Of a DNA stretch of 64,000 bases, positions 32,368 to 40,625 are shown piece after piece; position 1 is the stretch's first letter, and each line of letters starts with the position of its first letter. The translations under genes and the position numbers were made by a program. A model generated the notes under the pieces. It saw nothing but the letters and a program-made list of their open reading frames with translations, was not told the origin of the DNA and did no database searches. This DNA is from Streptomyces paludis (lineage in GTDB: Bacteria > Actinomycetota > Actinomycetes > Streptomycetales > Streptomycetaceae), in assembly GCF_003344965.1 (NCBI RefSeq), contig NZ_CP031194.1, positions 186,001 through 250,000 on the forward strand. The letters are read 5' to 3'.

Positions 32368-34175
32368 AGGGCGTGGGAGCGGGGGTGTGGCCCGCCGCGC
32401 GGAGGTTTCTCGGGCGGCGGAAGGGCGCGCTGCTCCGGCTCGGCGGCTGGTCGCTGCTGGAGGCCGCGCAGACGTTCCTCGGCGGCTACTGTCTGGCGCG
32501 GGCGCTGGACCGGGGTTTTCTGGCCGGGGACACCCGGGCGGGGCTGGGGTGGCTGGCGGTGGCGGCCGGGGCGATCCTGCTGGGCGGGCCGCTGATGCGC
32601 GGGGTCTTCGCCCAACTCGCCGAACTGGTCGAGCCGTTGCGGGACGCGCTGGTACGGCGGGCGGTGGACCGGGCGATGGCCGGGGCGCTGGCGGGCCGGG
32701 ACGGCGGCGGCCGGGACCGCGCTGACGGGCGCGCGGTGTCTCGGCTCACGCACCAGACGGAGATCGTCCGGGACAGCTTCGCCGGACTGGTGCTCACGGC
32801 CCGTTCCTTCTTCTTCACGGCGGCGGGCGCGCTGACCGGGCTGCTGGCGCTGGCGCCGGAGCTGCTGGTCGTGGTCGTACCGCCGTTGCTGCTGGGGCTG
32901 GCGATGTTCCTGGGGACCCTGGCGCCGATGGCCGCCGCGCAGCGCGCGTTCCTGGACGCCGACGAGGCCCTCACCGACCGGGTCGCCGCCCTCGGCGCCG
33001 GGCTGCGCGACATCACGGCGTGCGGTACGGGGGCGGAGGCCGCCGCCCGTACACGCGAGCTGATCGACGCGGCGGCGCGGACCTCGCGCGTGCTGGCGCG
33101 ATGGGCGGCCGTCCGCACCCTGGCGCTGGGCGTGGCCGGTCAGCTGCCGGTGTTCCTGCTGCTGGCCGCCGCGCCGTGGCTGCTGGACCGGGGGGTCACG
33201 GCCGGGGCGCTGATGGGGGCGCTGGCGTATCTGGTCCAGGCGCTGCTGCCCGCCCTGCACACACTGATGACCGCGCTCGGCGCGGCCGGGACGCGGCTGC
33301 TCGTGGTGCTGGAGCGCTTCGGGTTCGAGGAACCGGCCGCGCCGGAACCGGGCGCGTCGGAACCGGCCGTACCGGAACCCGCCGTGCGGGAGGCGTCCGT
33401 ACCCGTACAGCCGGAGCCGCGCACACCGCGCACGCCGCACACACCGTCGCCGCGCGCCGTGCCTCCCGCCGTGGAGCTGCGCTCCGTCACACTGGCGTAC
33501 GGACCCGGCGCGCCGCCCGTGCTGGAGCGGCTCGACCTGGCCGTCGGGCGGGGCGAGCACATGGCGGTGGTGGGGCCGAGCGGGATCGGCAAGTCGACGC
33601 TCACGGGGGTGGTCGCCGGGCTGCTCGCGCCCGACCGGGGATCCGTGCTCCTCGCCGGGGAGCCTGTCGCGGGGCGGGGCGCGCGGGATCTGGCGGCGCT
33701 GCGCGTGCTGATCCCGCAGCAGGCGTACGTGTTCACGGGGACGGTCCGGGAGAATCTGCTGCACCTCGCGCCGGACACGTCCGCCCCCGACCTCGTCCGG
33801 GCCGTCGACGCGCTCGGCATCGACGCCCTGATCGGCCGGCTCGGGGGACTGGAGGCCCGGGTCGAGCCCGGCACGCTCTCCCAGGGGGAGCGCCAGTCGC
33901 TGGCGCTGTGCCGCGCGTATGTCTCCCCCGCCCCGCTGCTGATCCTGGACGAGGCGACCTGCCATCTGGATCCGGTCGCGGAGGCGCGCGCGGAGCTGGC
34001 CCTCGCCGAGCGCCCGGGCACCCTGATCGTCGTCGCGCACCGGCTGTCGTCCGCGCGCCGGGCCGGCCGGGTCCTCGTACTGGACGGGACCAGCCCGGCG
34101 TACGGGACGCACGACGAGCTGCTCGGCCGGTCCGCGCTCTACCGGGATCTGGTGGGGCACTGGCAGAGCGTCTGA
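32364..34175 (+). CDS. ramB: ABC transporter, fused membrane and ATPase domains (RamB-like)
   Basis: The 603-residue partner half-transporter. GTG 32364 overlaps the ramA TGA (GTGA), which decides the start over longer in-frame readings. The membrane domain fills residues about 25-320. A Pro/Glu/Ala-rich linker (about 321-370) then leads to the ATPase: Walker A GPSGIGKSTLT, signature LSQGERQSLALCRAY (Gln for Gly, degenerate), Walker B LLILDEATCHLD with the catalytic Glu, and VVAHRLSS. The complementary degeneracy with RamA supports a heterodimer with asymmetric sites. The long linker is unusual for this family. Confidence 0.9.
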   Translation: MKGVGAGVWPAARRFLGRRKGALLRLGGWSLLEAAQTFLGGYCLARALDRGFLAGDTRAGLGWLAVAAGAILLGGPLMRGVFAQLAELVEPLRDALVRRAVDRAMAGALAGRDGGGRDRADGRAVSRLTHQTEIVRDSFAGLVLTARSFFFTAAGALTGLLALAPELLVVVVPPLLLGLAMFLGTLAPMAAAQRAFLDADEALTDRVAALGAGLRDITACGTGAEAAARTRELIDAAARTSRVLARWAAVRTLALGVAGQLPVFLLLAAAPWLLDRGVTAGALMGALAYLVQALLPALHTLMTALGAAGTRLLVVLERFGFEEPAAPEPGASEPAVPEPAVREASVPVQPEPRTPRTPHTPSPRAVPPAVELRSVTLAYGPGAPPVLERLDLAVGRGEHMAVVGPSGIGKSTLTGVVAGLLAPDRGSVLLAGEPVAGRGARDLAALRVLIPQQAYVFTGTVRENLLHLAPDTSAPDLVRAVDALGIDALIGRLGGLEARVEPGTLSQGERQSLALCRAYVSPAPLLILDEATCHLDPVAEARAELALAERPGTLIVVAHRLSSARRAGRVLVLDGTSPAYGTHDELLGRSALYRDLVGHWQSV

Positions 34176-34241
34176 CGCGGCGGGTGGGGCGGGGCCGCGG
34201 GGTGCGGCCGGGGGGTGAGGAGGGGCCCCGGAGGGCGGCGG

Positions 34242-34847
34242 TCAGAGCCAGCCCGCGCCCTGCGATATGCGTATCGCGTCCAGCCGGTTGCGCCCGCCGA
34301 CCTTCCGTATCGCGGCGGCGAGATAGTTCCGTATCGTGCCGTTCGAAAGATGGAGCGAACGTGCGATTTCCTCGATCGGAGCGCCCTCCGCGGCGTGGGC
34401 GAGAACACTGAGTTCCCGGGGTGTCAGGGGCATATCCGCGGCCTCAAGGAAATCGAATGCCAGTGCCTCATCGACGAATCTCTCCCCCCGGGCGACTTTG
34501 TGGATACCTTCCACCAATCTCCCCGGCTCACCGTCCTTGCTGACGTATCCGAGCGCCCCCGCGTCAAAAGCCCTGCGCAGGGCTCCCGGTTTCCGGGCAC
34601 CGGCCAGGACCAGCAACGCCGGCTCGTAGCCCAGGTCACCGGGGGTGAGTCCGGCCGGTCCCGCGTACCCGGGTGAGTCAATACAGTCGATGTCCGCCAC
34701 ATAAACATGCGGGGGAACACCGTACGCCCCGCGAAATGCCGTACGCCCCGCGGCGGCCGACACATCGAGCGTCTCCTCGGGCCGCAGTAACGCCACGAGC
34801 GCCGAGCGGAACAGACCCATTTTGTGCACCACGAGAACTCGGATCAC
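34242..34847 (-). CDS. ramR: LuxR-family response regulator, RamR-like, atypical receiver
   Basis: A 201-residue regulator. The start is GTG 34847 because AAAGGAGAT lies 7 bases upstream; a start 7 codons earlier would place that site inside the gene. The receiver lacks the usual acidic pair (VVHKMG instead of VDDH), but keeps Asp52 and the conserved Lys (YVSKDGEP), so phosphorylation is doubtful or altered. The HTH reads LTPRELSVLAHAAEGAPIEE and SLHLSNGTIRNYLAAAIRKVG. Codon 20 is TTA (34790-34788), implying bldA dependence. It is convergent with the ramCSAB operon, as expected for its activator. Confidence 0.9.
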   Translation of the reverse strand: MIRVLVVHKMGLFRSALVALLRPEETLDVSAAAGRTAFRGAYGVPPHVYVADIDCIDSPGYAGPAGLTPGDLGYEPALLVLAGARKPGALRRAFDAGALGYVSKDGEPGRLVEGIHKVARGERFVDEALAFDFLEAADMPLTPRELSVLAHAAEGAPIEEIARSLHLSNGTIRNYLAAAIRKVGGRNRLDAIRISQGAGWL

Positions 34848-35129
34848 GCCGTATCTCCTTTTCGCCACATCCGGCCACCGGCCATAGTGGTCATTTACCT
34901 ACGGCGTGCCGCCCTCAATGCCCGGCGAATACGGTGAGGAACATGACACCGGTAGCACGGGAGGCACTTTCCGGCGCCGCGCGAGCCCCCGCGTACAGCA
35001 GTGCGCCACCGTGCGCCCCTGGCGGCGGAGCGTCCGACGCCCTCCCCCGCTTGATCCATATCTTCCGTTTACGCCGTTTCGTGGGAAAAAGAGGAAAATA
35101 GCAGCAGAGAGAGCCACAGGAGGCCGAAG

Positions 35130-36038
35130 ATGACGACACGGAACCGCTACACGCCGGACCGCGGTCTGACCACGCGCATGGTCACCACCATGTTCCTGAT
35201 CGGTCTGCTCTACGTGGTCCTGGTCGGGGTGCTGCTGGCGGTGCTGAACCACGCCTGGCCGATCATCCTGATCGTCGCGGGCGGTCTGTTCATCGCGCAG
35301 TTCTGGTTCAGCGACAAGATCGCGGCGTTCAGTATGGGCGCGCGGGAGGTCACTCCGGAGGAGGCGCCCGAGCTGCACGGCGCCGTGGACCGGATCTGCG
35401 CGCTGGCCGACATGCCCAAGCCCCGGGTGGCCATCGCCCAGAGCGACATCCCCAACGCGTTCGCGACCGGCCGGAGCGAGCGCAGCTCACTCGTCTGCGC
35501 CACCACCGGGCTGCTGCGCCGGCTGGAGCCGGAGGAGCTGGAGGGCGTGCTCGCGCACGAGATGTCCCATGTGGCCCACCGCGATGTCGCCGTCATGACC
35601 ATCGCCTCGTTCCTGGGGGTGCTGGCGGGTCTGATCACCCGGGTCGCGCTGTACAGCGGGCTGGCCCGCAACAGCCGGAACGCGGGCCCGGCGGGTATCG
35701 CGCTCATGCTGATACCGCTGGTCAGCTCGGTCGTCTATGTGATCGGCTTTCTGCTGACCCGGCTGCTCTCGCGCTACCGCGAGCTGTCCGCCGACCGAGC
35801 CGCCGCGCTGCTGACCGGCCGTCCCTCGGCACTCGCGTCGGCCCTGACGAAGGTGAGCGGCCAGATGTCGCGGATCCCGACGGAGGATCTGCGCAAGGCG
35901 GAGCCGTACAACGCGTTCTTCTTCGTCCCGGCCTTCTCCTCGAAGGAGAGCCTGAGCAGGCTGTTCTCGTCGCACCCGACACTGGAACAGCGGCTGGACC
36001 AGCTCGCCCGGATCTCCGCCGACCTGGCCCGCCCGTAA
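35130..36038 (+). CDS. htpX: HtpX-type M48 membrane metalloprotease
   Basis: A 302-residue membrane zinc protease for quality control of membrane proteins. Two N-terminal helices (MFLIGLLYVVLVGVLLAVL and IILIVAGGLFIAQFWF) precede the M48 motif HEMSH at residues 143-147; the third zinc ligand lies in ELSADRAAA. Two more helices follow the active site. ATG 35130 has AGGAGG at 35118-35123. The gene is followed 68 bp later by pspAB, a usual actinobacterial neighbour, which supports a role in membrane stress. Confidence 0.93.
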   Translation: MTTRNRYTPDRGLTTRMVTTMFLIGLLYVVLVGVLLAVLNHAWPIILIVAGGLFIAQFWFSDKIAAFSMGAREVTPEEAPELHGAVDRICALADMPKPRVAIAQSDIPNAFATGRSERSSLVCATTGLLRRLEPEELEGVLAHEMSHVAHRDVAVMTIASFLGVLAGLITRVALYSGLARNSRNAGPAGIALMLIPLVSSVVYVIGFLLTRLLSRYRELSADRAAALLTGRPSALASALTKVSGQMSRIPTEDLRKAEPYNAFFFVPAFSSKESLSRLFSSHPTLEQRLDQLARISADLARP

Positions 36039-36106
36039 CGCCGTACGTCCCGGCGCTCCCGCGTCCCGCGCCCCTGTTCCCCCTCTCACTGTGAGGAGCC
36101 GGCCCT

Positions 36107-36691
36107 GTGGGCCTTCTCGACACCATCCTCGGCCGCAGCAAGCCCGTCCGCCCCAACCTCGACCAGCTGTTCGCCCTGCCGTCCGCGGCCCTCACCCTCC
36201 AGGCCGGCGCCGGATACACCCCCACCGGTCTGGGGTCCGTCTGCTTCGCGGGCGTGGAGGGCGGCGGGTTCGCGCGGATCCGGCAGGAGGTACGGGAGCT
36301 GCTCGACGCGGACACCGGACGGTCCGGACCGCCCGTCACGTTCAGCCAGGACGGGTACGGCTACACCTGGCTGCTCGCCCAGCGGGCGCCCGACGACCTC
36401 GCCGCCCTCGTCAACGACGTACACGCGGTCAACACCCTGCTCCAGGACGGCGGTTTCGGGCCGCAGCTCCTCTGTTCGCTGGTCGGTTTCCGGGACGCGG
36501 AGCAGCGCCCGCTCGCGCTCGTCTATCTCTACAAGCGGGGCAGTTTCTATCCGTTCGCCCCGCTGCCCGACGGTACGGAGAAGCGCGACAGCCAGCGGGA
36601 GCTGCAGGTCAGGGCGGTGCTCGGGGACGATCTGCGGATCGAGCCGGATCTCGCGCGCTGGTTCCCGGTCTGGGGCGCGCCGGGGCTGTGA
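36107..36691 (+). CDS. pspAB: PspA-associated protein PspAB
   Basis: A 194-residue soluble protein of the PspA-associated PspAB family. The N-terminus (GLLDTILGRSKPVRPNLDQL) and the central segment GSVCFAGVEGGGFARIRQEV are conserved in this family. It is found next to htpX in streptomycetes and is thought to belong to the phage-shock membrane-stress network. GTG 36107 is chosen as start, with GTGAGGAGCC upstream. No enzyme motif is visible. Confidence 0.85.
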   Translation: MGLLDTILGRSKPVRPNLDQLFALPSAALTLQAGAGYTPTGLGSVCFAGVEGGGFARIRQEVRELLDADTGRSGPPVTFSQDGYGYTWLLAQRAPDDLAALVNDVHAVNTLLQDGGFGPQLLCSLVGFRDAEQRPLALVYLYKRGSFYPFAPLPDGTEKRDSQRELQVRAVLGDDLRIEPDLARWFPVWGAPGL

Positions 36692-36752
36692 GCGGCGGGC
36701 GCTCCGGACCGGGTCCGGTTGAACCCGCCGCCGCCCGCCGTCGTCTTCCGCG

Positions 36753-37604
36753 CTACCCCGCGTACGGCAGCGGGGCGACTCCGCCGATCCCCGGCTCCAC
36801 GGTGAAGACCGCGCCCGCCGCCGGGTCCTCGCCGTCGGGGAGGTCCTGGCGCGAGGTGGTGATGAACAGCCGCCGGTAGTCGTCGCCGCCGAACGCGCAG
36901 GCGCTGACCTGGCGGGCGTCGACCTCGACCACCGCGTCCAGGGCGCCGTCGGCGGCGTAGCGGCGGACCGCCGAGCCGCCCCAGAGCGCGACCCAGACCC
37001 CGCCCTCGGCGTCGAGCGTGATGCCGTCGGGGGCGCCGTCGGCCGGATCGATGGTGACCCAGGGTTCGGGCGTCGCGAACCGGCCGGTCCCGGGGTCGAC
37101 GGTCACCCGGGCGATGGAGTGGGTGGGGGTGTCGACGTAGTAGGCGAAGGTGCCGTCCGGTGCCCAGGCGAGGCCGTTGGAGATGGTCACGCCGGTGTGG
37201 GCGACGGAGATGTCGCCGCCGGGGGTGAGGCGGTAGACGGTGCCGGCGCCGGGGCGGATGTCGTAGGCCATCGACCCGCAGTAGAAGTTGCCGGCCGGGT
37301 CGCAGCCGCCCTCGTTCATCCGGACCGACTGGTCGCTCCACAGCTCGGCGCCGGTGCTCACCGTGCCGTCCGGGGCGATCAGCGCGAAACCGCGCTCGAC
37401 GGCCGCCACGAGCCCGCCGGACACGCGGGGCCGCCAGGCCGCGGCGACCTCGCCCACATGGAGCCGCTCGGGCACCCCGGCGCCGTCGAAGGTCAGGATG
37501 TCCCCGGCCAGCATGTCGACGGCCCGCAGCCGGCCGATGTGGGGATCCCAGCCGGGCCCCTCACCGTGGTAGGTGACGACCCCGGTCCAGTCCTCCGCGC
37601 GCAT
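36753..37604 (-). CDS. SMP-30/gluconolactonase family protein
   Basis: A 283-residue six-bladed beta-propeller of the SMP-30/LRE family, likely a cytoplasmic sugar lactonase. The first metal-ligand motif is in YHGEGPGWDPHIGRL; the later ones are in EGGCDPAGNFYCG, ISNGLAWAPDG and the DGITLDAEGGVWVAL segment. Gene length is normal. No partner sugar dehydrogenase lies beside it, so the substrate is open. It is divergent from the DUF2975 gene. Confidence 0.87.
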   Translation of the reverse strand: MRAEDWTGVVTYHGEGPGWDPHIGRLRAVDMLAGDILTFDGAGVPERLHVGEVAAAWRPRVSGGLVAAVERGFALIAPDGTVSTGAELWSDQSVRMNEGGCDPAGNFYCGSMAYDIRPGAGTVYRLTPGGDISVAHTGVTISNGLAWAPDGTFAYYVDTPTHSIARVTVDPGTGRFATPEPWVTIDPADGAPDGITLDAEGGVWVALWGGSAVRRYAADGALDAVVEVDARQVSACAFGGDDYRRLFITTSRQDLPDGEDPAAGAVFTVEPGIGGVAPLPYAG

Positions 37605-37664
37605 ACCCGTCCCTCTCGCCGTGTCCGCGTGATGATCGACCGCATGCTAAGCACACCGGGCCGC

Positions 37665-37712
37665 TTGACAGGAACCCATCGATAATCGTTACTATCGATA
37701 AGCGATAACAAC
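37665..37712 (+). promoter_or_regulatory. Promoter with overlapping ATCGATAA repeats
   Basis: TTGACA (37665-37670) and TACTAT (37690-37695) form a promoter with a 19-bp spacer. ATCGATAA occurs as a direct repeat at 37678-37685 and 37694-37701, overlapping the -10 region, and GCGATAA follows at 37702. The small HTH protein at 38388 is the obvious candidate to bind it. Confidence 0.6.
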
Positions 37713-37743
37713 GAACGTCGATATGCCGATAACGGGGGCACCC

Positions 37744-38388
37744 ATGCGCGTCCTGCGCGAAAACCGACTCATGACACCTCTCCGGAACGCCGGTTGGGAC
37801 CGGACAGACGGCCGGGCACTGGAGTGGCTGCTCGGCCTGGGGGCGGCCCTGGTGGCCGTGTTCAGTGTGATAATCCCGCTCCTCGGTGTGTTCGGTGTGC
37901 TGGACGGCGGGGCCTCCTCCCGGATCGTCGGGCTCCGGTCCGCCACCACCGCCCAGGACACCGGCGGCGCCGACGGGATGACACTCACCGGCACCCACCA
38001 GGCGGAACTGTCCTTCGCCCAGCCGGATCTGGCCCAGCGCACCCTGCTCGTGCTGCCCGAGCTGTTCACCGGGGTGATGCTGCTCGTCATCGCGTATCTG
38101 CTGTTCTGCACGGTCCGTACCGTGCGGACCGGCGACCCGTTCGTGCCGGCCAACGCGCGGCGGGTGGCGGGCATCGCGGGGGCGGTCCTGGCGATGGGGG
38201 TCACCGGCCCGGTGCTCGACATGATCACCACCGCGCAGCTCGTCGGAGGCACGGTCGCCGACCAGCACGTGGTCGCCGAGGGCACGTTCAGCGCGGCGCC
38301 GATCCTCCTCGGGCTGCTGATCGCGGCGCTCTCCGAGGTCTTCCGGCGCGGCGCCCGGCTGCGCGCCGACACCGAGGGGCTGGTCTGA
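37744..38388 (+). CDS. DUF2975 family membrane protein
   Basis: A 214-residue protein with four predicted membrane helices (for example LEWLLGLGAALVAVFSVIIPLL and LPELFTGVMLLVIAYLLFC), fitting DUF2975. Its role is unknown; such genes are almost always followed by a small HTH gene. ATG 37744 with GGGGG upstream is preferred over ATG 37723, which would place the start inside the operator region without a ribosome site. The TGATG overlap couples it to the HTH gene. Confidence 0.82.
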   Translation: MRVLRENRLMTPLRNAGWDRTDGRALEWLLGLGAALVAVFSVIIPLLGVFGVLDGGASSRIVGLRSATTAQDTGGADGMTLTGTHQAELSFAQPDLAQRTLLVLPELFTGVMLLVIAYLLFCTVRTVRTGDPFVPANARRVAGIAGAVLAMGVTGPVLDMITTAQLVGGTVADQHVVAEGTFSAAPILLGLLIAALSEVFRRGARLRADTEGLV

Positions 38389-38630
38389 TGCCGCCGGAGG
38401 ACGAGCACCGGGTCGCGGTGCATCTGGACCGGCTGCTGGCGGAGCGCGGTATGACGCTGACCGAGCTGGCCGGACGGGTCGGTGTCACCGTCGTCAATCT
38501 GTCGATCCTCAAGAACGGGCGGGCCAAGGCGATCCGGTTCTCCACACTGACCGCGATCTGCCAGGCGCTCCAGTGCGGTCCGGGCGATCTGCTGAGCTGT
38601 GAGCCGTCGGAGCCGCAGCCCGGTCAGTAG
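38388..38630 (+). CDS. Small XRE/Cro-like HTH regulator (HTH_26 type)
   Basis: An 80-residue DNA-binding protein. The HTH reads MTLTELAGRVGVTVVNLSIL, followed by KNGRAKAIRFSTLTAICQAL and LQCGPGDLL, the full HTH_26-type pattern. It is coupled to the DUF2975 membrane protein and likely autoregulates the operon through the ATCGATAA repeats upstream. A sensor role for the membrane partner is plausible but unproven. Confidence 0.9.
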   Translation: MPPEDEHRVAVHLDRLLAERGMTLTELAGRVGVTVVNLSILKNGRAKAIRFSTLTAICQALQCGPGDLLSCEPSEPQPGQ

Positions 38631-38657
38631 CCGGGGCGGCGGAAACAACAAGGGCCG

Positions 38658-38702
38658 CCGGTTCGCGGCCGGGCGCCGGGGGGCGGCCCGGCCGCGGACC
38701 GG
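38658..38702 (+). terminator. Terminator after the DUF2975-HTH operon
   Basis: A 13-bp stem with one G-T wobble (38658-38670 with 38690-38702) spans a 19-base GC-rich loop, 27 bp after the HTH stop. Confidence 0.5.
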
Positions 38703-38744
38703 CACAATCTTTACCTGCCCCTCCGATCGGTGGAGAATCCCCGC

Positions 38745-39245
38745 ATGATCCACGACACGACACACGCTTATCTCGCCGGACTGGAAAGCCGGCTGGCGGC
38801 CGACGGGTGCGCTCCGCGCCAGGACAACTGGGGAGGCGCCCCCGTGCTGGTCGGGCGGCGCGCGGACTTCCGGCTCCGCTGGATGGCCACCCGGCTGCAT
38901 CTGTTCACCATCGCGGCGGCGGTCCCGCACATCGACTTCCAGACCATCGCCACCTTCACGAACCAGTCGCTCCAGTACGCCAGGAAGAACAAGGGCGGTC
39001 TGCCCGTCGGGCTCCAGACCGGGGTGGCGGTCCTCCCGGTCCTGGTCAGCGAGCGGGTCGATCCGGCGGCGCTCGCATGGGCCCGGGAGAAGCAGCGCAA
39101 CGAGTTCGCCTGTATCGCCCGGCCCGTCGTGGTGGACTCGGCCAGGGGGGAGATCGCGTTCTTCCGGGGCCACCCGATGATCGGCGGGATCTACTCGTCC
39201 CACCTGGTCAAGAAGGGCGACGCCTACCTGGAGTGGCGCGCCTGA
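38745..39245 (+). CDS. Conserved protein of unknown function
   Basis: I do not recognise a named family for this 166-residue protein. ATG 38745 with GTGGAG about 9 bases upstream is chosen over a GTG five codons earlier. The sequence is soluble, without signal or membrane segment. It has mixed alpha/beta character, with segments WMATRLHLFTIAAAV, LQTGVAVLPVLVSERVD and HPMIGGIYSSHLVKKGD. It lies alone between two hairpins, so its neighbours give no clue to function. Confidence 0.65.
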   Translation: MIHDTTHAYLAGLESRLAADGCAPRQDNWGGAPVLVGRRADFRLRWMATRLHLFTIAAAVPHIDFQTIATFTNQSLQYARKNKGGLPVGLQTGVAVLPVLVSERVDPAALAWAREKQRNEFACIARPVVVDSARGEIAFFRGHPMIGGIYSSHLVKKGDAYLEWRA

Positions 39246-39247
39246 GG

Positions 39248-39277
39248 AGCCGCTGCCCACCCCGCCGGGCAGCGGCT
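39248..39277. terminator. Bidirectional terminator between unknown gene and lacI-type gene
   Basis: A perfect 11-bp stem (AGCCGCTGCCC at 39248-39258 with 39267-39277) with an 8-base loop lies immediately after one stop and 12 bp from the convergent LacI stop. Confidence 0.7.
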
Positions 39278-39288
39278 TCCGGTCCCGC

Positions 39289-40422
39289 TCACGCGGCCGG
39301 GGCGGGTGGCGGCGCCGTGCTCTCCCGTACCACCAGCCGGGTGGGGACGAGTGTGGTGCCGTGCTCCTCGGTGTGTTCCCGGATCTGCCGCAGGGCGCCC
39401 TCGACACACCGCCGTCCCACCTCGGCGAAGTCCTGGTGGACGGTGGTGAGCGGGGGCAGATACGAGTTGGCGTCGGGGATGTCGTCGAAGCCGACCACAC
39501 TGACCTGTTCCGGGACCGCTCGGCCCGATTCGTGCAGTGCGCGCAGCAGGCCGAGCGCCATCTGGTCGTTCGCGGCGAAGACCGCCGTGCAGCCGGGCTC
39601 CCGGGCGAGCCGCTGCCCGGCGCGGTAGCCCGACTCGGCCGACCAGTCGCCGCGCAGCAGCGGCGGGATCTCGCGGCCGGCCCCGTCCAGGGTGGCGCGC
39701 CAGGCGTCGGCGCGGTGCTGCGCCGCGTACGAGGACTCGGGGCCCGCGAGATGCCAGACGGTCCGGTGCCCGAGGTCCAGCAGATGGCGGACCGCCTCGC
39801 GGGCGCCGCCCGCCTGGTCGGTGTCGACCACGCTGTAGCGGTCGCCGGCGTTGGAGTCGACCACCACCACACCGACGTTCGGCGGCAGTGCCACGGTGGC
39901 CGAGTCCAGCAGATGGACCTCCATGATCACGATGATGGCGTCGACGGCCAGCTCGCCCAACCGCGTGAAGGCGCCGCGTACTTGGTCCTGTGTCGGGACC
40001 GCCACCGGGAGCAGTGTGATCGCGTATCCCTGTTGCGCCGCGGAGGCCGCGATGGCCTCCAGTGTGCGGACGTTGCCGGTGGTCGAGAGGGTGAACAGGA
40101 TGATGCCGATGGTCCGGAACTCGCCGCGCTTGAGCGCGCGGGCCGCGCTGTTGGGCCGGTAGTCCAGCTCCTTCATCGCGGCGAGCACCTGCCGCCGGGT
40201 CGCCTCCACCACTCCCGGGTGACCGTTGGAGACCCGGGAGACGGTCTGCGAGGAGACCCCGGCCCGGCGGGCGACATCCGCCATGGACACACCGCGACGG
40301 CGGCGCGACGCGGGCGCGGGCGTCTCGGCGGGCGTCCGCGCCGCCCCGGCCGGATCCGCCGTGTGTGACGGTCCGGCCGCCCCAGAGCCCTCCACGATCT
40401 TGTCCACCCGTGCTCCCACCAT
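39289..40422 (-). CDS. LacI family repressor of the galactan operon
   Basis: A 377-residue LacI-type repressor. An Ala/Pro-rich extension of about 45 residues precedes the HTH (VSMADVARRAGVSSQTVSRV, then SNGHPGVV). The periplasmic-binding-like effector domain runs from RTIGIILFTLSTTGN to the end, with AVFAANDQMALGLLRAL and VSVVGFDDIPDANSYLPPLT as standard markers. It is divergent from the ABC-GH42-GH30 operon; a perfect ATGTTTACGTAAACAT operator lies in the gap. It probably responds to galactose or a galacto-oligosaccharide, by context. Confidence 0.92.
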   Translation of the reverse strand: MVGARVDKIVEGSGAAGPSHTADPAGAARTPAETPAPASRRRRGVSMADVARRAGVSSQTVSRVSNGHPGVVEATRRQVLAAMKELDYRPNSAARALKRGEFRTIGIILFTLSTTGNVRTLEAIAASAAQQGYAITLLPVAVPTQDQVRGAFTRLGELAVDAIIVIMEVHLLDSATVALPPNVGVVVVDSNAGDRYSVVDTDQAGGAREAVRHLLDLGHRTVWHLAGPESSYAAQHRADAWRATLDGAGREIPPLLRGDWSAESGYRAGQRLAREPGCTAVFAANDQMALGLLRALHESGRAVPEQVSVVGFDDIPDANSYLPPLTTVHQDFAEVGRRCVEGALRQIREHTEEHGTTLVPTRLVVRESTAPPPAPAA

Positions 40423-40511
40423 CCAGTCGTCGGTGAGCCCTTCGGCTCAAAACTGACCCCACCGTGAATCTTGACGGCCCACCCAGGCCAATGTAAGCAT
40501 CCCATCACCAG

Positions 40512-40527
40512 ATGTTTACGTAAACAT
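40512..40527. promoter_or_regulatory. LacI-type operator ATGTTTACGTAAACAT
   Basis: A perfect 16-bp palindrome with the central CG typical of LacI operators, 99 bp before the permease gene and 90 bp from the repressor start. A half-site, GTTTACGCGC, recurs at 40559. Confidence 0.85.
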
Positions 40528-40625
40528 TTCGCCCCGGGGTAGCCTCCGGCGATGGCCTGTTTACGCGCTTTCCATCCGGCGGCCGGGTGCCGGGTGCCCG
40601 AGGACGACCAGCGAGGAACAAAGTC

